DNA of 64,000 nt from Sinorhizobium terangae (GCF_029714365.1 NZ_CP121660.1:1922001-1986000), one strand, 5' to 3'. Shown: positions 8,500 to 16,725, numbered from the stretch's first letter. Program-made: numbers and translations. The notes: generated from the sequence alone by a model not told the origin.

Positions 8500-8778
8500 T
8501 AACGCGCGAAGGCAGATCTAGTTCGGGCTAAGTATTCTTCTGACGCATGCTCGCACCATCAGCCGCCTCCCCTATCCCCTCGAACGAGGGGTGACGCAGT
8601 TTTCCGTCATTCGTCCAGGACTCGACTTCCCAGTTGCTTCTGAAGCCCCGCCACATCGCTCCGATAACATCTTGCGACGTTTGGCTTTGCTATTGAGCGC
8701 CCCTTGTTCCGCCGCCGCAGGAACAAATCGCGGTTGAAATCAATTCCTTTGCAGGCGCAACCGACGGGATGCAAAATC

Positions 8779-10362
8779 TTGGTTTGGAAAAGCGTATTTA
8801 GCGGAAGGAAAACTGACCGAGAGGGTCGGGCGGGCGAACCAATTGTCAAGGAGGCGGAAAATGCCTGGCGCAGCGTGCCGGCAAGACGCATATCCTTTCT
8901 CATCGATGCCGCTGCCTACTACGCTTGTCTCGAGCGCACATTCGAGGACGCGGAAGAGCAAATCTGGATTACCGGGTGGGATTTTGATCCACGCATCAAG
9001 TTGCGCCCAGACGATCCGCATGCGGAATCGCTCGGCAATCTGCTGGAGCGCTTGGCCGCTCAAAAGCCGAACCTCAAGATTCGCATTCTCGTCTGGGCGA
9101 TGGGGCCGATCTATTCTGGAAAGTCGCTGCGGCTGTTTCGCAAGCAGAAATGGGCCGACCATTCCCAGATCGAACTTCGCTTCGCGAGCCATCGTGCGCT
9201 CCGCGGTTCGCATCACCAGAAGCTCATCTCCATCGACGACGGCATCGCCTTCGTCGGGGGCATCGACCTGACTGCGCGGCGCTGGGATACACCAGCTCAC
9301 CTGGCGGATAATGAGATCCGCCGCGATCCCGACGGTCAATCCTACGATCCCGTACATGACATCGAAGTGGTGCTGGATGGGGACGCCAGCCGCGCGATTG
9401 GAGACCTCTGCCGCTCCCGCTGGAAGGCGTCAACCGGCGCTGAAATTGAAGCGCCACGCGCAGCGAGAGGTGCGTGGCCCGCCGGCGAAATCCCGATGCT
9501 GAAGAACTGTCCGGTTGCGATTGCACGCACCGAGCCTGCGATCAGAAAGGGAAAAGGTCGGCGAGAAGCGCTGCGCCTCACACTCGACGCTCTACGCAGC
9601 GCGCGACGCCACATTTACATCGAGAACCAATATTTTGCCTCGCGGAAGATCGGCGCATTGCTGTGCCGACGACTGAAGGAGCCGGATGGTCCTGAAATCG
9701 TCATTGTCACCACCCGCAATTCGCATGGCTTCCTCGAGAAGATTTTCATGGGGGGAAATCGCGACCGCCTCATTCGACGGCTGAAGCAGGCTGACCGTTA
9801 TGGCAGGCTGCGGGTCGGCTACCCGGTCGTGCCTGCGGGCGATGGTTCGGAACAGGAGGTCTTGATCCATTCCAAGGTGGTCGCGATCGACGACCGGTTT
9901 CTCCGCGTCGGTTCATCGAATTTCAATCATCGCTCCGAAAGCCTCGACACGGAATGCGACGTCGCGGTGGAAGCCACGAACGAAGAGCACAGTGCCGCAA
10001 TCGTCAGTGTTCGCAACGGGCTTTTGGCGGAACATCTCGGCGTTGACACGAGCGACATCGAGAGCACGTTAAGGGACACTGGCTCTCTGGTCGCGGCTGT
10101 CGATAGATTAAACACGCGCCGTCGTGGCATACGGGCGTTCGATGGCGTCGACAACGGTGGAGCGACCAACCTTGTCTGGGGTACAGACCTTGTCGATCCG
10201 CGCAGGCCGATACGACCGTTTTACCGCATGCATAAATTGATAAGACGCTGGGGAGGTCAGGTCTTCGCCTTGCTCGCCAGGTTTCTCCCGTCGTCCCGAC
10301 GAACGACGAGCTCGGCAATCGAAAGCGAAAGCAACCCGAGCGGCAGCGGCAGGAAGAAATAG
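8779..10362 (+). CDS. Phospholipase D-family protein, ClsB (cardiolipin synthase B)-like
   Basis: About 527 residues with two HKD motifs, HHQKLISIDDG (near 9209) and HSKVVAIDD (near 9871), and the linking WDFDPRIKL and FVGGIDLTARRWDTP blocks. This is the two-HKD architecture of PLD-type phosphatidyltransferases. The start is uncertain: the open frame has no ATG, TTG at 8704 or 8779 is possible, and conserved sequence begins near NAWRSVPARRISFLID. Neighbours are YbhN- and YbhP-like genes, the same trio as E. coli clsB-ybhN-ybhP, which points to membrane phospholipid remodelling. The 3' end overlaps the convergent YbhN-like gene by 106 bp. Confidence 0.8.
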   Translation: MVWKSVFSGRKTDREGRAGEPIVKEAENAWRSVPARRISFLIDAAAYYACLERTFEDAEEQIWITGWDFDPRIKLRPDDPHAESLGNLLERLAAQKPNLKIRILVWAMGPIYSGKSLRLFRKQKWADHSQIELRFASHRALRGSHHQKLISIDDGIAFVGGIDLTARRWDTPAHLADNEIRRDPDGQSYDPVHDIEVVLDGDASRAIGDLCRSRWKASTGAEIEAPRAARGAWPAGEIPMLKNCPVAIARTEPAIRKGKGRREALRLTLDALRSARRHIYIENQYFASRKIGALLCRRLKEPDGPEIVIVTTRNSHGFLEKIFMGGNRDRLIRRLKQADRYGRLRVGYPVVPAGDGSEQEVLIHSKVVAIDDRFLRVGSSNFNHRSESLDTECDVAVEATNEEHSAAIVSVRNGLLAEHLGVDTSDIESTLRDTGSLVAAVDRLNTRRRGIRAFDGVDNGGATNLVWGTDLVDPRRPIRPFYRMHKLIRRWGGQVFALLARFLPSSRRTTSSAIESESNPSGSGRKK

Positions 10363-11198
10363 ATTGCCCGAAAGGCGATCAAAGCACCGATGCTCGCCGA
10401 ACCGCCGAGCAGGAATGCCACCGTTGCCTCGATCACACCAATGCCTCCCGGAACATGGCTGACGAGTGCAGCCGCATTGGCGCTTACATACGCTGTCGCC
10501 GTATCGAAGAAGCTTGGATCTCCGAAAGCGAGCAACAACTGATGCAGGCACGCACTGACAAAAAGGAAATTGACTGTGCCAACGATTAGCTGGCAGACCG
10601 CGATCGGCACCGACGGCATTTCGAAGCTCCAGCGAAATACCCGAACCGACCCTTTGAGAAAGCATGCAAGAAGCAAGTAACCGCTCGAGGCGGCAATGCA
10701 GGTCGCGCCGAGGATGAGGACGCCGGTTTGGGACAATCCGATGATCCGCGCGGGACCCGCCGGCATGACCAGACAACAAAGACCAGCCAATGTGATAAGA
10801 CCCAGACCCACGGTGACTCCGCAGAAGAGAATGATTTTTGCGACTTCTTCGGCATTCAGCCCCCAGCGCGAATAGAAGCGATATCGGACCGCTCCACTGC
10901 TTAAAGCCGCGCCTCCGACATTGTGGCCGATCGCAAGGCTGGTGAACGAGGCGACGGCGACTTGTGTGTAGGCAAGCTCTCGCCCGACATAACGCACGGC
11001 AAGCGCATCGAAAAACGTCAGACAAAAATAAGACAGAAAGACAAAGCCGACAGCGGTGAGCAGATGTCCCGAAGGAATTTGCATGATCGAGGTCGTGATC
11101 TCGTCAACGCTATACCTGCTGAGGGTGCGATAGATCAACCAGCCCGCAAGCATGATGGCGGCAACGACAATCAATCTTGCAAAAAGCTTCATGGTCAT
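10257..11198 (-). CDS. YbhN/UPF0104 family membrane protein (LPG-synthase flippase-like)
   Basis: 313 residues from the ATG at 11198 (MTMKLFARLIVVAAIMLAGW). About eight membrane helices and the family blocks GHNVGGAALSSGAVRYRFYS and SHVPGGIGVIEATVAFLLG are typical of the lysylphosphatidylglycerol-synthase transmembrane/UPF0104 family. In E. coli, ybhN is linked to clsB. Here it is convergent with the ClsB-like gene (106 bp tail overlap) and divergent from the YbhP-like gene. Two RpoE2-type promoters share the 80-bp divergent spacer. Confidence 0.85.
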   Translation of the reverse strand: MTMKLFARLIVVAAIMLAGWLIYRTLSRYSVDEITTSIMQIPSGHLLTAVGFVFLSYFCLTFFDALAVRYVGRELAYTQVAVASFTSLAIGHNVGGAALSSGAVRYRFYSRWGLNAEEVAKIILFCGVTVGLGLITLAGLCCLVMPAGPARIIGLSQTGVLILGATCIAASSGYLLLACFLKGSVRVFRWSFEMPSVPIAVCQLIVGTVNFLFVSACLHQLLLAFGDPSFFDTATAYVSANAAALVSHVPGGIGVIEATVAFLLGGSASIGALIAFRAIYFFLPLPLGLLSLSIAELVVRRDDGRNLASKAKT

Positions 11199-11222
11199 CC
11201 GTGCTGTTCCTACACCTCCACC

Positions 11223-11248
11223 GGAACGAAAAGCAGCTCCCGCGTGTT
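11223..11248 (+). promoter_or_regulatory. RpoE2-type promoter for the YbhP-like gene
   Basis: GGAAC at 11223-11227, a 17-bp spacer, TGTT at 11245-11248, 29 bp before the ATG at 11278. It is interleaved with a promoter on the other strand. Confidence 0.6.
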
Positions 11249-11250
11249 CC
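11225..11250 (-). promoter_or_regulatory. RpoE2-type promoter for the YbhN-like gene
   Basis: On the minus strand GGAAC (11246-11250), a 17-bp spacer and CGTT (11225-11228), 26 bp before the ATG at 11198. Its -35 and -10 elements overlap those of the plus-strand promoter, so one short stretch serves both directions. Confidence 0.65.
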
Positions 11251-11277
11251 AAAACGCGAGACCACCGAAGTGAGATC

Positions 11278-12021
11278 ATGCGACGGCGGATACGTTTCCT
11301 CACCTACAACGTGCACAGTTGCTTCGGCACCGACCGCAAGCTCGACCCCGCCCGTATCGCTGCAGTCATCAACGAATGCCGGCCGGATATTATCGCCCTG
11401 CAGGAAGTGGATGTCGGCCGTGCACGCAGCGGCGGAATTGACCAGGCACACATGATTTCCGCGCATCTGCAGATGCAGGCGGAATTTCATCCGGCTCTCC
11501 ACCTGAAGGACGAAAAGTACGGAGATGCGGTGTTGACTGCCTTGCCCATGCGCCTGGTCAAAGCCGCCGCCCTGCCGTCCGTCGGCGAGCCACGAGGGGC
11601 GCTCTGGGTGGAAGTCGATCTGGCTGACGTCAAGCTTCAAGTCTTCGTCACGCACCTCGGACTGCGTGGTTCCGAGCGCGTGCGCCAGGCAACGACGCTT
11701 TTGGGACCAGGTTGGCTCGGCGGAATAAATCAGCGGGAGGCGCCCGTGGTCCTGGCCGGCGATCTCAACGCCACGGCGAGGTCGGCGTCCTACAGGCTCG
11801 TGGCTCGACAGCTTAGGGACGTGCAACTCCAGGTCAATGCAAGGCCGCGACCGACCTTTCCCTCGAGATTGCCGCTCTTGCGGATAGACCACGTCTTCGT
11901 CGGTGAAGAAATAGACGTGACGCATTGCAAGGTGCACAATACCGCCTTGGCGCGCGTCGCCTCCGATCATCTACCTCTCGTCGCAGAACTGGAGATCGAT
12001 CTCTCCAAGAAACACGACTGA
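11278..12021 (+). CDS. YbhP-like endonuclease/exonuclease/phosphatase family protein
   Basis: 247 residues. EEP-fold motifs in order are LTYNVHSC, IIALQEVDVGR (metal-binding Glu), GDLNATARS (Asp-x-Asn), RIDHVFV and SDHLPLVAEL (catalytic Asp-His). The fold includes nucleases and phosphodiesterases acting on nucleic acids or phospholipids. Linkage to ClsB-like and YbhN-like genes favours a role in phospholipid metabolism. No signal peptide is seen. The ATG at 11278 is chosen because it begins the family N-terminus and follows the promoter at a short distance. Confidence 0.88.
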   Translation: MRRRIRFLTYNVHSCFGTDRKLDPARIAAVINECRPDIIALQEVDVGRARSGGIDQAHMISAHLQMQAEFHPALHLKDEKYGDAVLTALPMRLVKAAALPSVGEPRGALWVEVDLADVKLQVFVTHLGLRGSERVRQATTLLGPGWLGGINQREAPVVLAGDLNATARSASYRLVARQLRDVQLQVNARPRPTFPSRLPLLRIDHVFVGEEIDVTHCKVHNTALARVASDHLPLVAELEIDLSKKHD

Positions 12022-12039
12022 TGCACAAAGGTATAAAGT

Positions 12040-12180
12040 ATGGGCTTCGGGTCATCAAAGCGGGCCAGCGGCTATAACAAGGGCAAGGTCCCGACCGTCC
12101 CGAAGGCGCGGTTCATGAGGCGGTCAAGAGCGTCCCGTGCTCAGCTATGCTCGATCGTGCAGGTGCAATCGGAACGCTGA
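12040..12180 (+). CDS. Possible 46-residue basic protein
   Basis: An ATG with AAAGG 8 bp upstream opens a 46-codon frame (MGFGSSKRASGYNKGKVPTV and on) rich in Lys/Arg/Ser. It overlaps the first 34 bp of the AI-2E-type gene in another frame. No family was recognised. It may be a leader peptide or chance. Confidence 0.25.
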   Translation: MGFGSSKRASGYNKGKVPTVPKARFMRRSRASRAQLCSIVQVQSER

Positions 12181-13262
12181 TCGTGCGGCAAGTCGAATAC
12201 AAGACCTTTATCTTGCTGACCGCCGCGGTATCGTTGGCCTTCGTGTCGGTGCTGTGGACATTTTCGGGCGCCATCCTCTGGGCGATCGTACTCGCCGTGC
12301 TGTTCGCGCCCCTGAACCGCGGCATCCTTCGGCAAATTCCTGACCGGCGCAACATCGCTGCGCTCATCACTTTGGTGATCATTCTGGTGATGGTGATCCT
12401 GCCCTTTCTGCTCATCGCGAACCTCATCTTCCGCGAGGCGGCCTCCGTTTATCAGAGCATCGCAGCGGGTCAGATCGTTATCGACATCGACGTCCAAGCG
12501 CTACGCGACATGTTGCCAGACTGGCTGGACGGCCTCCTCAACCGCATAGAGCTGCCTGACGCTGCCGCGCTGCGCGCGCGGCTGCTGAATGCGCTTGTGG
12601 AGAGCGGTCAATTCGTGGCGGGTAAGGCGATCAACATCGGACAGTCAACGTTCCACCTCATCGCGAGTTTCTTCGTGATGCTCTACCTGCTCTTTTTCCT
12701 GCTGCGTGATGGGCGCGAACTGTTGCGGCTGGTCGGCGAAGCGATGCCGCTCAGTGGCGGAGTCCGCCAAGCGCTGTTCAGCCGCTTCGCGTTGACAATC
12801 AACGCCATCGTCAAAGGCAGCATCGTGGTGGCGCTCGTGCAGGGGACGCTCGGCGCACTGATCCTTTGGATGCTCGATATCAGAGCCCCCGTTCTTTGGG
12901 GCACGGTGATGGTCATTTTCGCACTTCTGCCGGTGGTGGGGACCAGTCTTGTATGGGGACCCATTGCGATCTACCTGCTGGCCGCGGGGGCGATATGGCA
13001 GGGCGTTGTTCTGCTCGTCTACGGAATGCTGGTTATTGGGCTTGTGGACAACCTGTTACGGCCGACGCTCATCGGCAAGGAGACCAGGATCCCCGACTAC
13101 CTGGTGCTGATCTCGACGCTCGGAGGCATCGCCACGTTTGGTCCCAACGGCTTTGTCGTCGGTCCGGTGATCGCCGCGCTGTTCCTGGCGGCGTGGTCGG
13201 TGTTTCCCACGCTTGCGGGCGAACAAGCGGCCGAGGACAACGGCGACAGACATCAAGAGTGA
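12147..13262 (+). CDS. AI-2E family transporter (UPF0118/PerM-like)
   Basis: 371 residues with about eight membrane helices. The family blocks are ALLPVVGTSLVWGPIAIYLL, DNLLRPTLIGKE and STLGGIATFGPNGFVVGPVI. Members export small molecules (autoinducer-2 in E. coli TqsA, Na+/H+ antiport in others), so the substrate is open. The ATG follows the YbhP-like gene by 125 bp, and no RpoE2-type promoter is evident in between, so it may be read through from that gene. Confidence 0.9.
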   Translation: MLDRAGAIGTLIVRQVEYKTFILLTAAVSLAFVSVLWTFSGAILWAIVLAVLFAPLNRGILRQIPDRRNIAALITLVIILVMVILPFLLIANLIFREAASVYQSIAAGQIVIDIDVQALRDMLPDWLDGLLNRIELPDAAALRARLLNALVESGQFVAGKAINIGQSTFHLIASFFVMLYLLFFLLRDGRELLRLVGEAMPLSGGVRQALFSRFALTINAIVKGSIVVALVQGTLGALILWMLDIRAPVLWGTVMVIFALLPVVGTSLVWGPIAIYLLAAGAIWQGVVLLVYGMLVIGLVDNLLRPTLIGKETRIPDYLVLISTLGGIATFGPNGFVVGPVIAALFLAAWSVFPTLAGEQAAEDNGDRHQE

Positions 13263-13560
13263 CAACCCGCGCTTTAGCAAGCGGGCGGCTCCGTTATGAG
13301 CGCCGCTCCCCAGCAGGCCGACAACTCGACCTCAACAGTAGGACCATCCGGCATGGTTGGAAAAGGTTGCTTGTGAGATGCCGGTTCACACGCTACCTCT
13401 CTTGACAGGGCAGTTTACGGCAATGCTGGCGAGCATTGCTCACTTTCGGGGATAGTGACCGCTTCGTGCGACGTCAGGAGGCAAGATCGTGGCCGCATCC
13501 ATCGCTAACGGATCTCAGCCGATCGTCGGCATACAGTGGCGGCGGCAATCAAGCCGCGCA
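13263..13560. other. Intergenic stretch without a recognised gene
   Basis: About 300 bp between convergent genes. It has a weak GC hairpin near 13267-13286 with no T-run. No convincing reading frame or promoter was seen. Confidence 0.5.
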
Positions 13561-14163
13561 TTAGCTCGCCTCGGCGAGAAACGTCTCGGTTGTCATGAGT
13601 TGCAGTTGCACCGAAAAGCGCTCGCCCAATAGCTCCAACGAGGCGTCATGTGTGTCATCCGCGCTGCTGCAAACGGCGTCCTTTAGGAGAATTACCTGGT
13701 AGCCGAGGTCGATTGCGCCGAGGGTAGCGGCGAGAACGCAGACGTCGGTTTCACCGCCACTGATAACGAGCGTCGAGACCCGATTGCGTTGAAGCCTCAA
13801 GTGGAGAGTGCCGTCAACCCACGGTGAATAGGTGCGCTTGTCGTGTATTTCGGCTGGCGGAACAAGCGCCGCGAGCGGTTCAATCAACTCGACCATGCCG
13901 GCGGGCAGATGCTCGCCGGTCATCATCCACCATTTCGTGTAATATGCCCCCCACGTTCCAGGCATTCCAGCGGCGTTCACGGGGGGAATAAAACGGGTGA
14001 AGATTGTTTGCTGGGAATGACGCCCGGCCACCTCAACAACCTCCGGAGATACCCTTTCCATCCACGGAACGTGCCAGGGCGTGTCTTCAGCGAACATCTT
14101 CTGCATATCAACACAGAGATGTCGCCAGTTGCCAAGAGAACCCGTTTGGAACCGCTTTTCCAT
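13561..14163 (-). CDS. Isochorismatase-family cysteine hydrolase
   Basis: 200 residues. The cysteine-hydrolase triad is visible as Asp in CVDMQKMF (near residue 19), Lys in IHDKRTYSPW and Cys in GGETDVCVLAATLGAIDLGY. This superfamily covers nicotinamidases, isochorismatases and ureido/biuret hydrolases, and the substrate is not resolved here. It starts 13 bp after the 86-residue gene, so both are probably read from the RpoE2-type promoter at 14463-14487. The cap segment KWWMMTGEHLPAGMVELIEP is usual for this subgroup. Confidence 0.85.
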   Translation of the reverse strand: MEKRFQTGSLGNWRHLCVDMQKMFAEDTPWHVPWMERVSPEVVEVAGRHSQQTIFTRFIPPVNAAGMPGTWGAYYTKWWMMTGEHLPAGMVELIEPLAALVPPAEIHDKRTYSPWVDGTLHLRLQRNRVSTLVISGGETDVCVLAATLGAIDLGYQVILLKDAVCSSADDTHDASLELLGERFSVQLQLMTTETFLAEAS

Positions 14164-14176
14164 GTGTTGTGCGCGC

Positions 14177-14437
14177 TCAGGATGGATCGAATGATTGCGC
14201 GCCGATAGCTGACGAGCCGTCGTCTCTCCGGAGCCTGCGAAGCTGGTCGATAAGCTGAAAGTGGTTAGACGCGCGAGCGGCCGAGGCGTCGCAGCTCTTC
14301 GCTATCACCTTCAGCATCCCTTCAGCCTCGTCTGCGCTGACCACGCCGCGCAAAGCCAACCGTTCGATGAGAATTAGCAATGCTTCCTCAATCCCAGGCG
14401 AACGCCGGGCCACTTCTGTCTCGGATGCATTTTCCAT
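14177..14437 (-). CDS. Small hypothetical helical protein (86 aa)
   Basis: 86 residues, starting MENASETEVARRSPGIEEAL, mostly helical, no membrane segment. A strong ribosome site (GGAGG, 7 bp from the ATG) and an RpoE2-type promoter support a real gene. No family was recognised. It is the first gene of a two-gene unit with the cysteine hydrolase. Confidence 0.75.
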   Translation of the reverse strand: MENASETEVARRSPGIEEALLILIERLALRGVVSADEAEGMLKVIAKSCDASAARASNHFQLIDQLRRLRRDDGSSAIGAQSFDPS

Positions 14438-14462
14438 CAGTTGCCTCCAGCATTTTCTGGCT

Positions 14463-14487
14463 AACCACCGACCAAAATGATTGTTCC
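14463..14487 (-). promoter_or_regulatory. RpoE2-type promoter for the 86-aa gene and cysteine hydrolase
   Basis: Minus-strand GGAAC (14483-14487), a 16-bp spacer, GGTT (14463-14466), 25 bp before the ATG. It is divergent from the csbD copy 2 promoter, about 90 bp away. Confidence 0.7.
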
Positions 14488-14575
14488 GGGATCAGGTGCA
14501 GGCAGGATCGCAACACGCGGCCTGTCGCAGGCGACCGTCCCCTCTCCAGCAGGAAGGCAGCTCTCACTGGCCGCA

Positions 14576-14601
14576 GGAACCCAAATGCGCCGTAGCGAGT
14601 T
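14576..14601 (+). promoter_or_regulatory. RpoE2-type promoter for csbD copy 2
   Basis: GGAAC at 14576-14580, a 17-bp spacer, AGTT at 14598-14601, 36 bp before the ATG at 14638. Confidence 0.6.
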
Positions 14602-14637
14602 CCAGCATTGGGCAAACAAAACGACTAGGAGATAGTC

Positions 14638-14844
14638 ATGGATTGGAATCGTGTTGAAGGTAACTGGAAGCAAGTCAAGGGGAAAATCAAGGAACAATGG
14701 GGACGGCTTAGTGATGACGATCTCGATGAGATCGCGGGCAAGCGCGAGCAACTGGAGGGCAAGATCCAGGAACGTTACGGCATCGAAAAGGACCTTGTAA
14801 GACGAGATATTGACGATTGGTATCGCCGCCAGACATGGAATTGA
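14638..14844 (+). CDS. CsbD-family stress protein, copy 2
   Basis: 68 residues (MDWNRVEGNWKQVKGKIKEQ and on, ending DIDDWYRRQTWN), a full-length CsbD protein. AGGAG precedes the ATG by 8 bp. The gene is monocistronic: an RpoE2-type promoter lies just upstream and a perfect intrinsic terminator starts 24 bp downstream. It is a paralogue of 7748-7951. Confidence 0.94.
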   Translation: MDWNRVEGNWKQVKGKIKEQWGRLSDDDLDEIAGKREQLEGKIQERYGIEKDLVRRDIDDWYRRQTWN

Positions 14845-14867
14845 CGATGCCCTCAATGGAGATCGTC

Positions 14868-14898
14868 GGAAACCCCGCCTCGGCGGGGTTTCCTTTTT
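14868..14898 (+). terminator. Intrinsic terminator after csbD copy 2
   Basis: A perfect 12-bp stem (GGAAACCCCGCC with GGCGGGGTTTCC) with a two-base loop is followed by TTTTT. It is the clearest rho-independent terminator in the window. Confidence 0.92.
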
Positions 14899-15199
14899 AT
14901 GGTTGGCGTTTGGCCGGTCGCAGCGGCGCATTCAGTTGCGACGATTGCCGCCGAATGCCGCAATCACATTGTGCGATTCCGTCGGCGCAAGTTCGATCTG
15001 TCTGCTGTGTATGGCATCGCGGCGTCGCCAAAGTACATCCACTCCTCCTTGTGGAGGCGCGTCGCAGCATAGCGGGACCGATCCAATCTGATTTCGGCAG
15101 GATTACAAGAAGCCCAGGCTCAGCAACGGCCCCGGCCGCGGCCCATGCCGGAAGGCAGGCTGCCGTTTGTCGGACACCGAAGGACGACGCGGTCCGAAC
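14899..15199. other. Intergenic stretch without a recognised gene
   Basis: 300 bp between the csbD terminator and the convergent DUF4142 gene. Reading frames here have no recognisable product or ribosome site. Confidence 0.5.
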
Positions 15200-15727
15200 T
15201 TACTTGGCCAAGTCACGCGCCATCTGAAGATGATGCTCGAGGGCCGGAAGCGTCTTCCCCGCCCACGCCTTTAGGTCGGGGTTATCCCCCTCCTCGGCGT
15301 AGCGTTTGAAGACATCCACAGCATCCTCATGCGCTTCAACCTGGTCATCACGGTATTGCTCGTTGAACTCGTCCCCTTGCAGGCCTTTAAGCTCATTGAG
15401 CGTCTCCTGCTGATCTTCAGACATAGCTGTGGCCGGCGCAGCTTTGACCTTTCCGCCATCGATGAGCTGCTTAAGCTCCGTCGTCGTTTTCTGGTGATCC
15501 TGCACCATCTGCTCAGCGAATGTCTTTGTCGGACCGGCGGCTCGCTCAGCGGCGATCTTGCTGGACTCGACTTCGAACATGTCACTCATGGAGACTTCCT
15601 TTACGAAGTCCTCCGTTTTGGGGGGCACTCCAACCAAGGTGTTTACGCCCGACTTCTCGGCCGCAGACTGCGCTAGGGCAGATGTCGCCACCATCATAAC
15701 GGCGGCCATTAGAGCAATCTCTCGCAT
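15200..15727 (-). CDS. DUF4142 exported protein
   Basis: 175 residues from the ATG at 15727. The start is chosen for its signal peptide (MREIALMAAVMMVATSALAQ) and the AAAGGAG ribosome site. The helical mature part has the DUF4142 pattern: FVKEVSMSDMFEVESSKIAA, then EQMVQDHQKTTTELKQL, and HEDAVDVFKRYAEEGDNPDL near the end. DUF4142 proteins are ferritin-like periplasmic proteins of unknown function, common in stress regulons. An RpoE2-type promoter lies 29 bp upstream. Confidence 0.9.
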   Translation of the reverse strand: MREIALMAAVMMVATSALAQSAAEKSGVNTLVGVPPKTEDFVKEVSMSDMFEVESSKIAAERAAGPTKTFAEQMVQDHQKTTTELKQLIDGGKVKAAPATAMSEDQQETLNELKGLQGDEFNEQYRDDQVEAHEDAVDVFKRYAEEGDNPDLKAWAGKTLPALEHHLQMARDLAK

Positions 15728-15755
15728 TGGTTTTTCTCCTTTATGCGACCATTCG

Positions 15756-15780
15756 AACAAAGGAGGATCGAAGTTGTTCC
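15756..15780 (-). promoter_or_regulatory. RpoE2-type promoter for the DUF4142 gene
   Basis: Minus-strand GGAAC (15776-15780), a 16-bp spacer, TGTT (15756-15759), 28 bp before the ATG. Confidence 0.65.
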
Positions 15781-15914
15781 CTGATGCCAATCCGGCTCTG
15801 CGCGGCCGCAGCAGCAGCCGAGGCTGCTGTAACGGCGTGGTAGGACGGTACGGTCTGACGCCGGTAAGCCGCTGCCGAAAATACTATGCCCGGAACGCCA
15901 CCGATGGCTGATGC

Positions 15915-16238
15915 TCAGAGCTGCGTCGAAATGATGTTGTCGACTCGTACCTTACCGCCGATCACTCCGCGCCTCGCCTCCGCAGGTGCCGGCCCCTCCT
16001 CGACAACCGTATAGAGCTTGTCGTTTCGGAAGGCGCTTGCCATGTCGGTCGTAACACCTTCTGCGGGCTTCGCGTCGATTTCGCGGAAATCGAGTTCTGC
16101 TTCAGCGGCAACAATTCGGGCATCCCCACTCGACCTTGCAACTACGATTAATTCGCCTTGATACGTGGCGTTCTGCCAGTTCGGATCGTCGGGTTTCGCC
16201 AGGGGCGACAGGCGATATATTTTCAGTTCTTCCTTCAT
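15915..16238 (-). CDS. Small hypothetical protein (107 aa)
   Basis: 107 residues from the ATG at 16238 (MKEELKIYRLSPLAKPDDPN), preceded by GGAGG. It appears to be a soluble alpha/beta protein with a strand-rich core (YQGELIVVARSSGDARIVAA). No family was recognised. An RpoE2-type promoter lies upstream, and it sits among other stress genes. Confidence 0.75.
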   Translation of the reverse strand: MKEELKIYRLSPLAKPDDPNWQNATYQGELIVVARSSGDARIVAAEAELDFREIDAKPAEGVTTDMASAFRNDKLYTVVEEGPAPAEARRGVIGGKVRVDNIISTQL

Positions 16239-16297
16239 GAGCTGCCTCCGCACCACGCGGTGCCAATTCAGATAACCTGCAAAGCCGCGGTTTGGCT

Positions 16298-16322
16298 AAT
16301 CGCCAAGCGTCGGAATTGTTCC
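16298..16322 (-). promoter_or_regulatory. Possible RpoE2-type promoter for the 107-aa gene
   Basis: Minus-strand GGAAC (16318-16322), a 16-bp spacer, GATT (16298-16301). The -10 deviates from NGTT. Confidence 0.45.
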
Positions 16323-16391
16323 GGTTTCAGGCGATCGGTATTCACGATCCCCCACGCGCGAACACCGCGCAGATGAAATGCGGTCTGCGCT

Positions 16392-16416
16392 GGAACCTTC
16401 GGTGGTCACATCGGTT
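16392..16416 (+). promoter_or_regulatory. RpoE2-type promoter for the 57-aa membrane protein
   Basis: GGAAC at 16392-16396, a 16-bp spacer, GGTT at 16413-16416, 22 bp before the ATG at 16439. Confidence 0.7.
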
Positions 16417-16438
16417 CGCCTATTGAGGAGGCGTAGCA

Positions 16439-16612
16439 ATGGTGATGGACTATCTTTGGCTAGTGGTAACAGCGGGCGGGGCTTTTGCTCTTGGGGCCGC
16501 TCTCGTCTACGTGGTCATGCGGCAGAGGCCGCTTCCACCGGCTGTTAAGGAAGCACAGGATCGGAAGGTCCGTAAGCTCTACGAGGAATCGCAGGAAGAT
16601 CGGTCCCAATGA
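16439..16612 (+). CDS. Small single-helix membrane protein (57 aa)
   Basis: 57 residues. MVMDYLWLVVTAGGAFALGA starts one N-terminal membrane helix (residues 4-27). A charged cytoplasmic tail ends KLYEESQEDRSQ. GAGGAGG lies 8 bp before the ATG and an RpoE2-type promoter lies just upstream. No family was recognised. It fits the pattern of small stress-induced membrane proteins. Confidence 0.75.
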   Translation: MVMDYLWLVVTAGGAFALGAALVYVVMRQRPLPPAVKEAQDRKVRKLYEESQEDRSQ

Positions 16613-16638
16613 GCCCTCTCTCGATTGGCTGTCTCGTC

Positions 16639-16725
16639 GCAGCGGTTCGAGATGAACGCGTAACCTTCGCGAAGCAGCGCCAGCGTGCTGTCGAGCGATG
16701 ATGTCTGCGGGATGGGCTTCACTTT
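16639..16725 (-). pseudogene. N-terminal remnant of a CYP152-like P450 fatty-acid peroxygenase
   Basis: The minus strand reads KPIPQTSSLDSTLALLREGY then AFISNRC. This closely follows the N-terminus of CYP152 enzymes (B. subtilis YbdT: IPHDKSLDNSLTLLKEGY, then LFIKNR). After ISNRCDE the match stops, and no haem-ligand region is present nearby. Only about 30 residues survive. Confidence 0.65.

Noticed and set aside
8720..8745. RpoE2-type promoter for the ClsB-like gene (GGAAC-N17-AATT)
   Set aside because: The -10 lacks GTT and the gene start itself is uncertain.
8861..9271. ATG with a perfect AAGGAGG ribosome site inside the ClsB-like gene
   Set aside because: It opens a different frame with no recognisable product, while the conserved PLD sequence runs through it.
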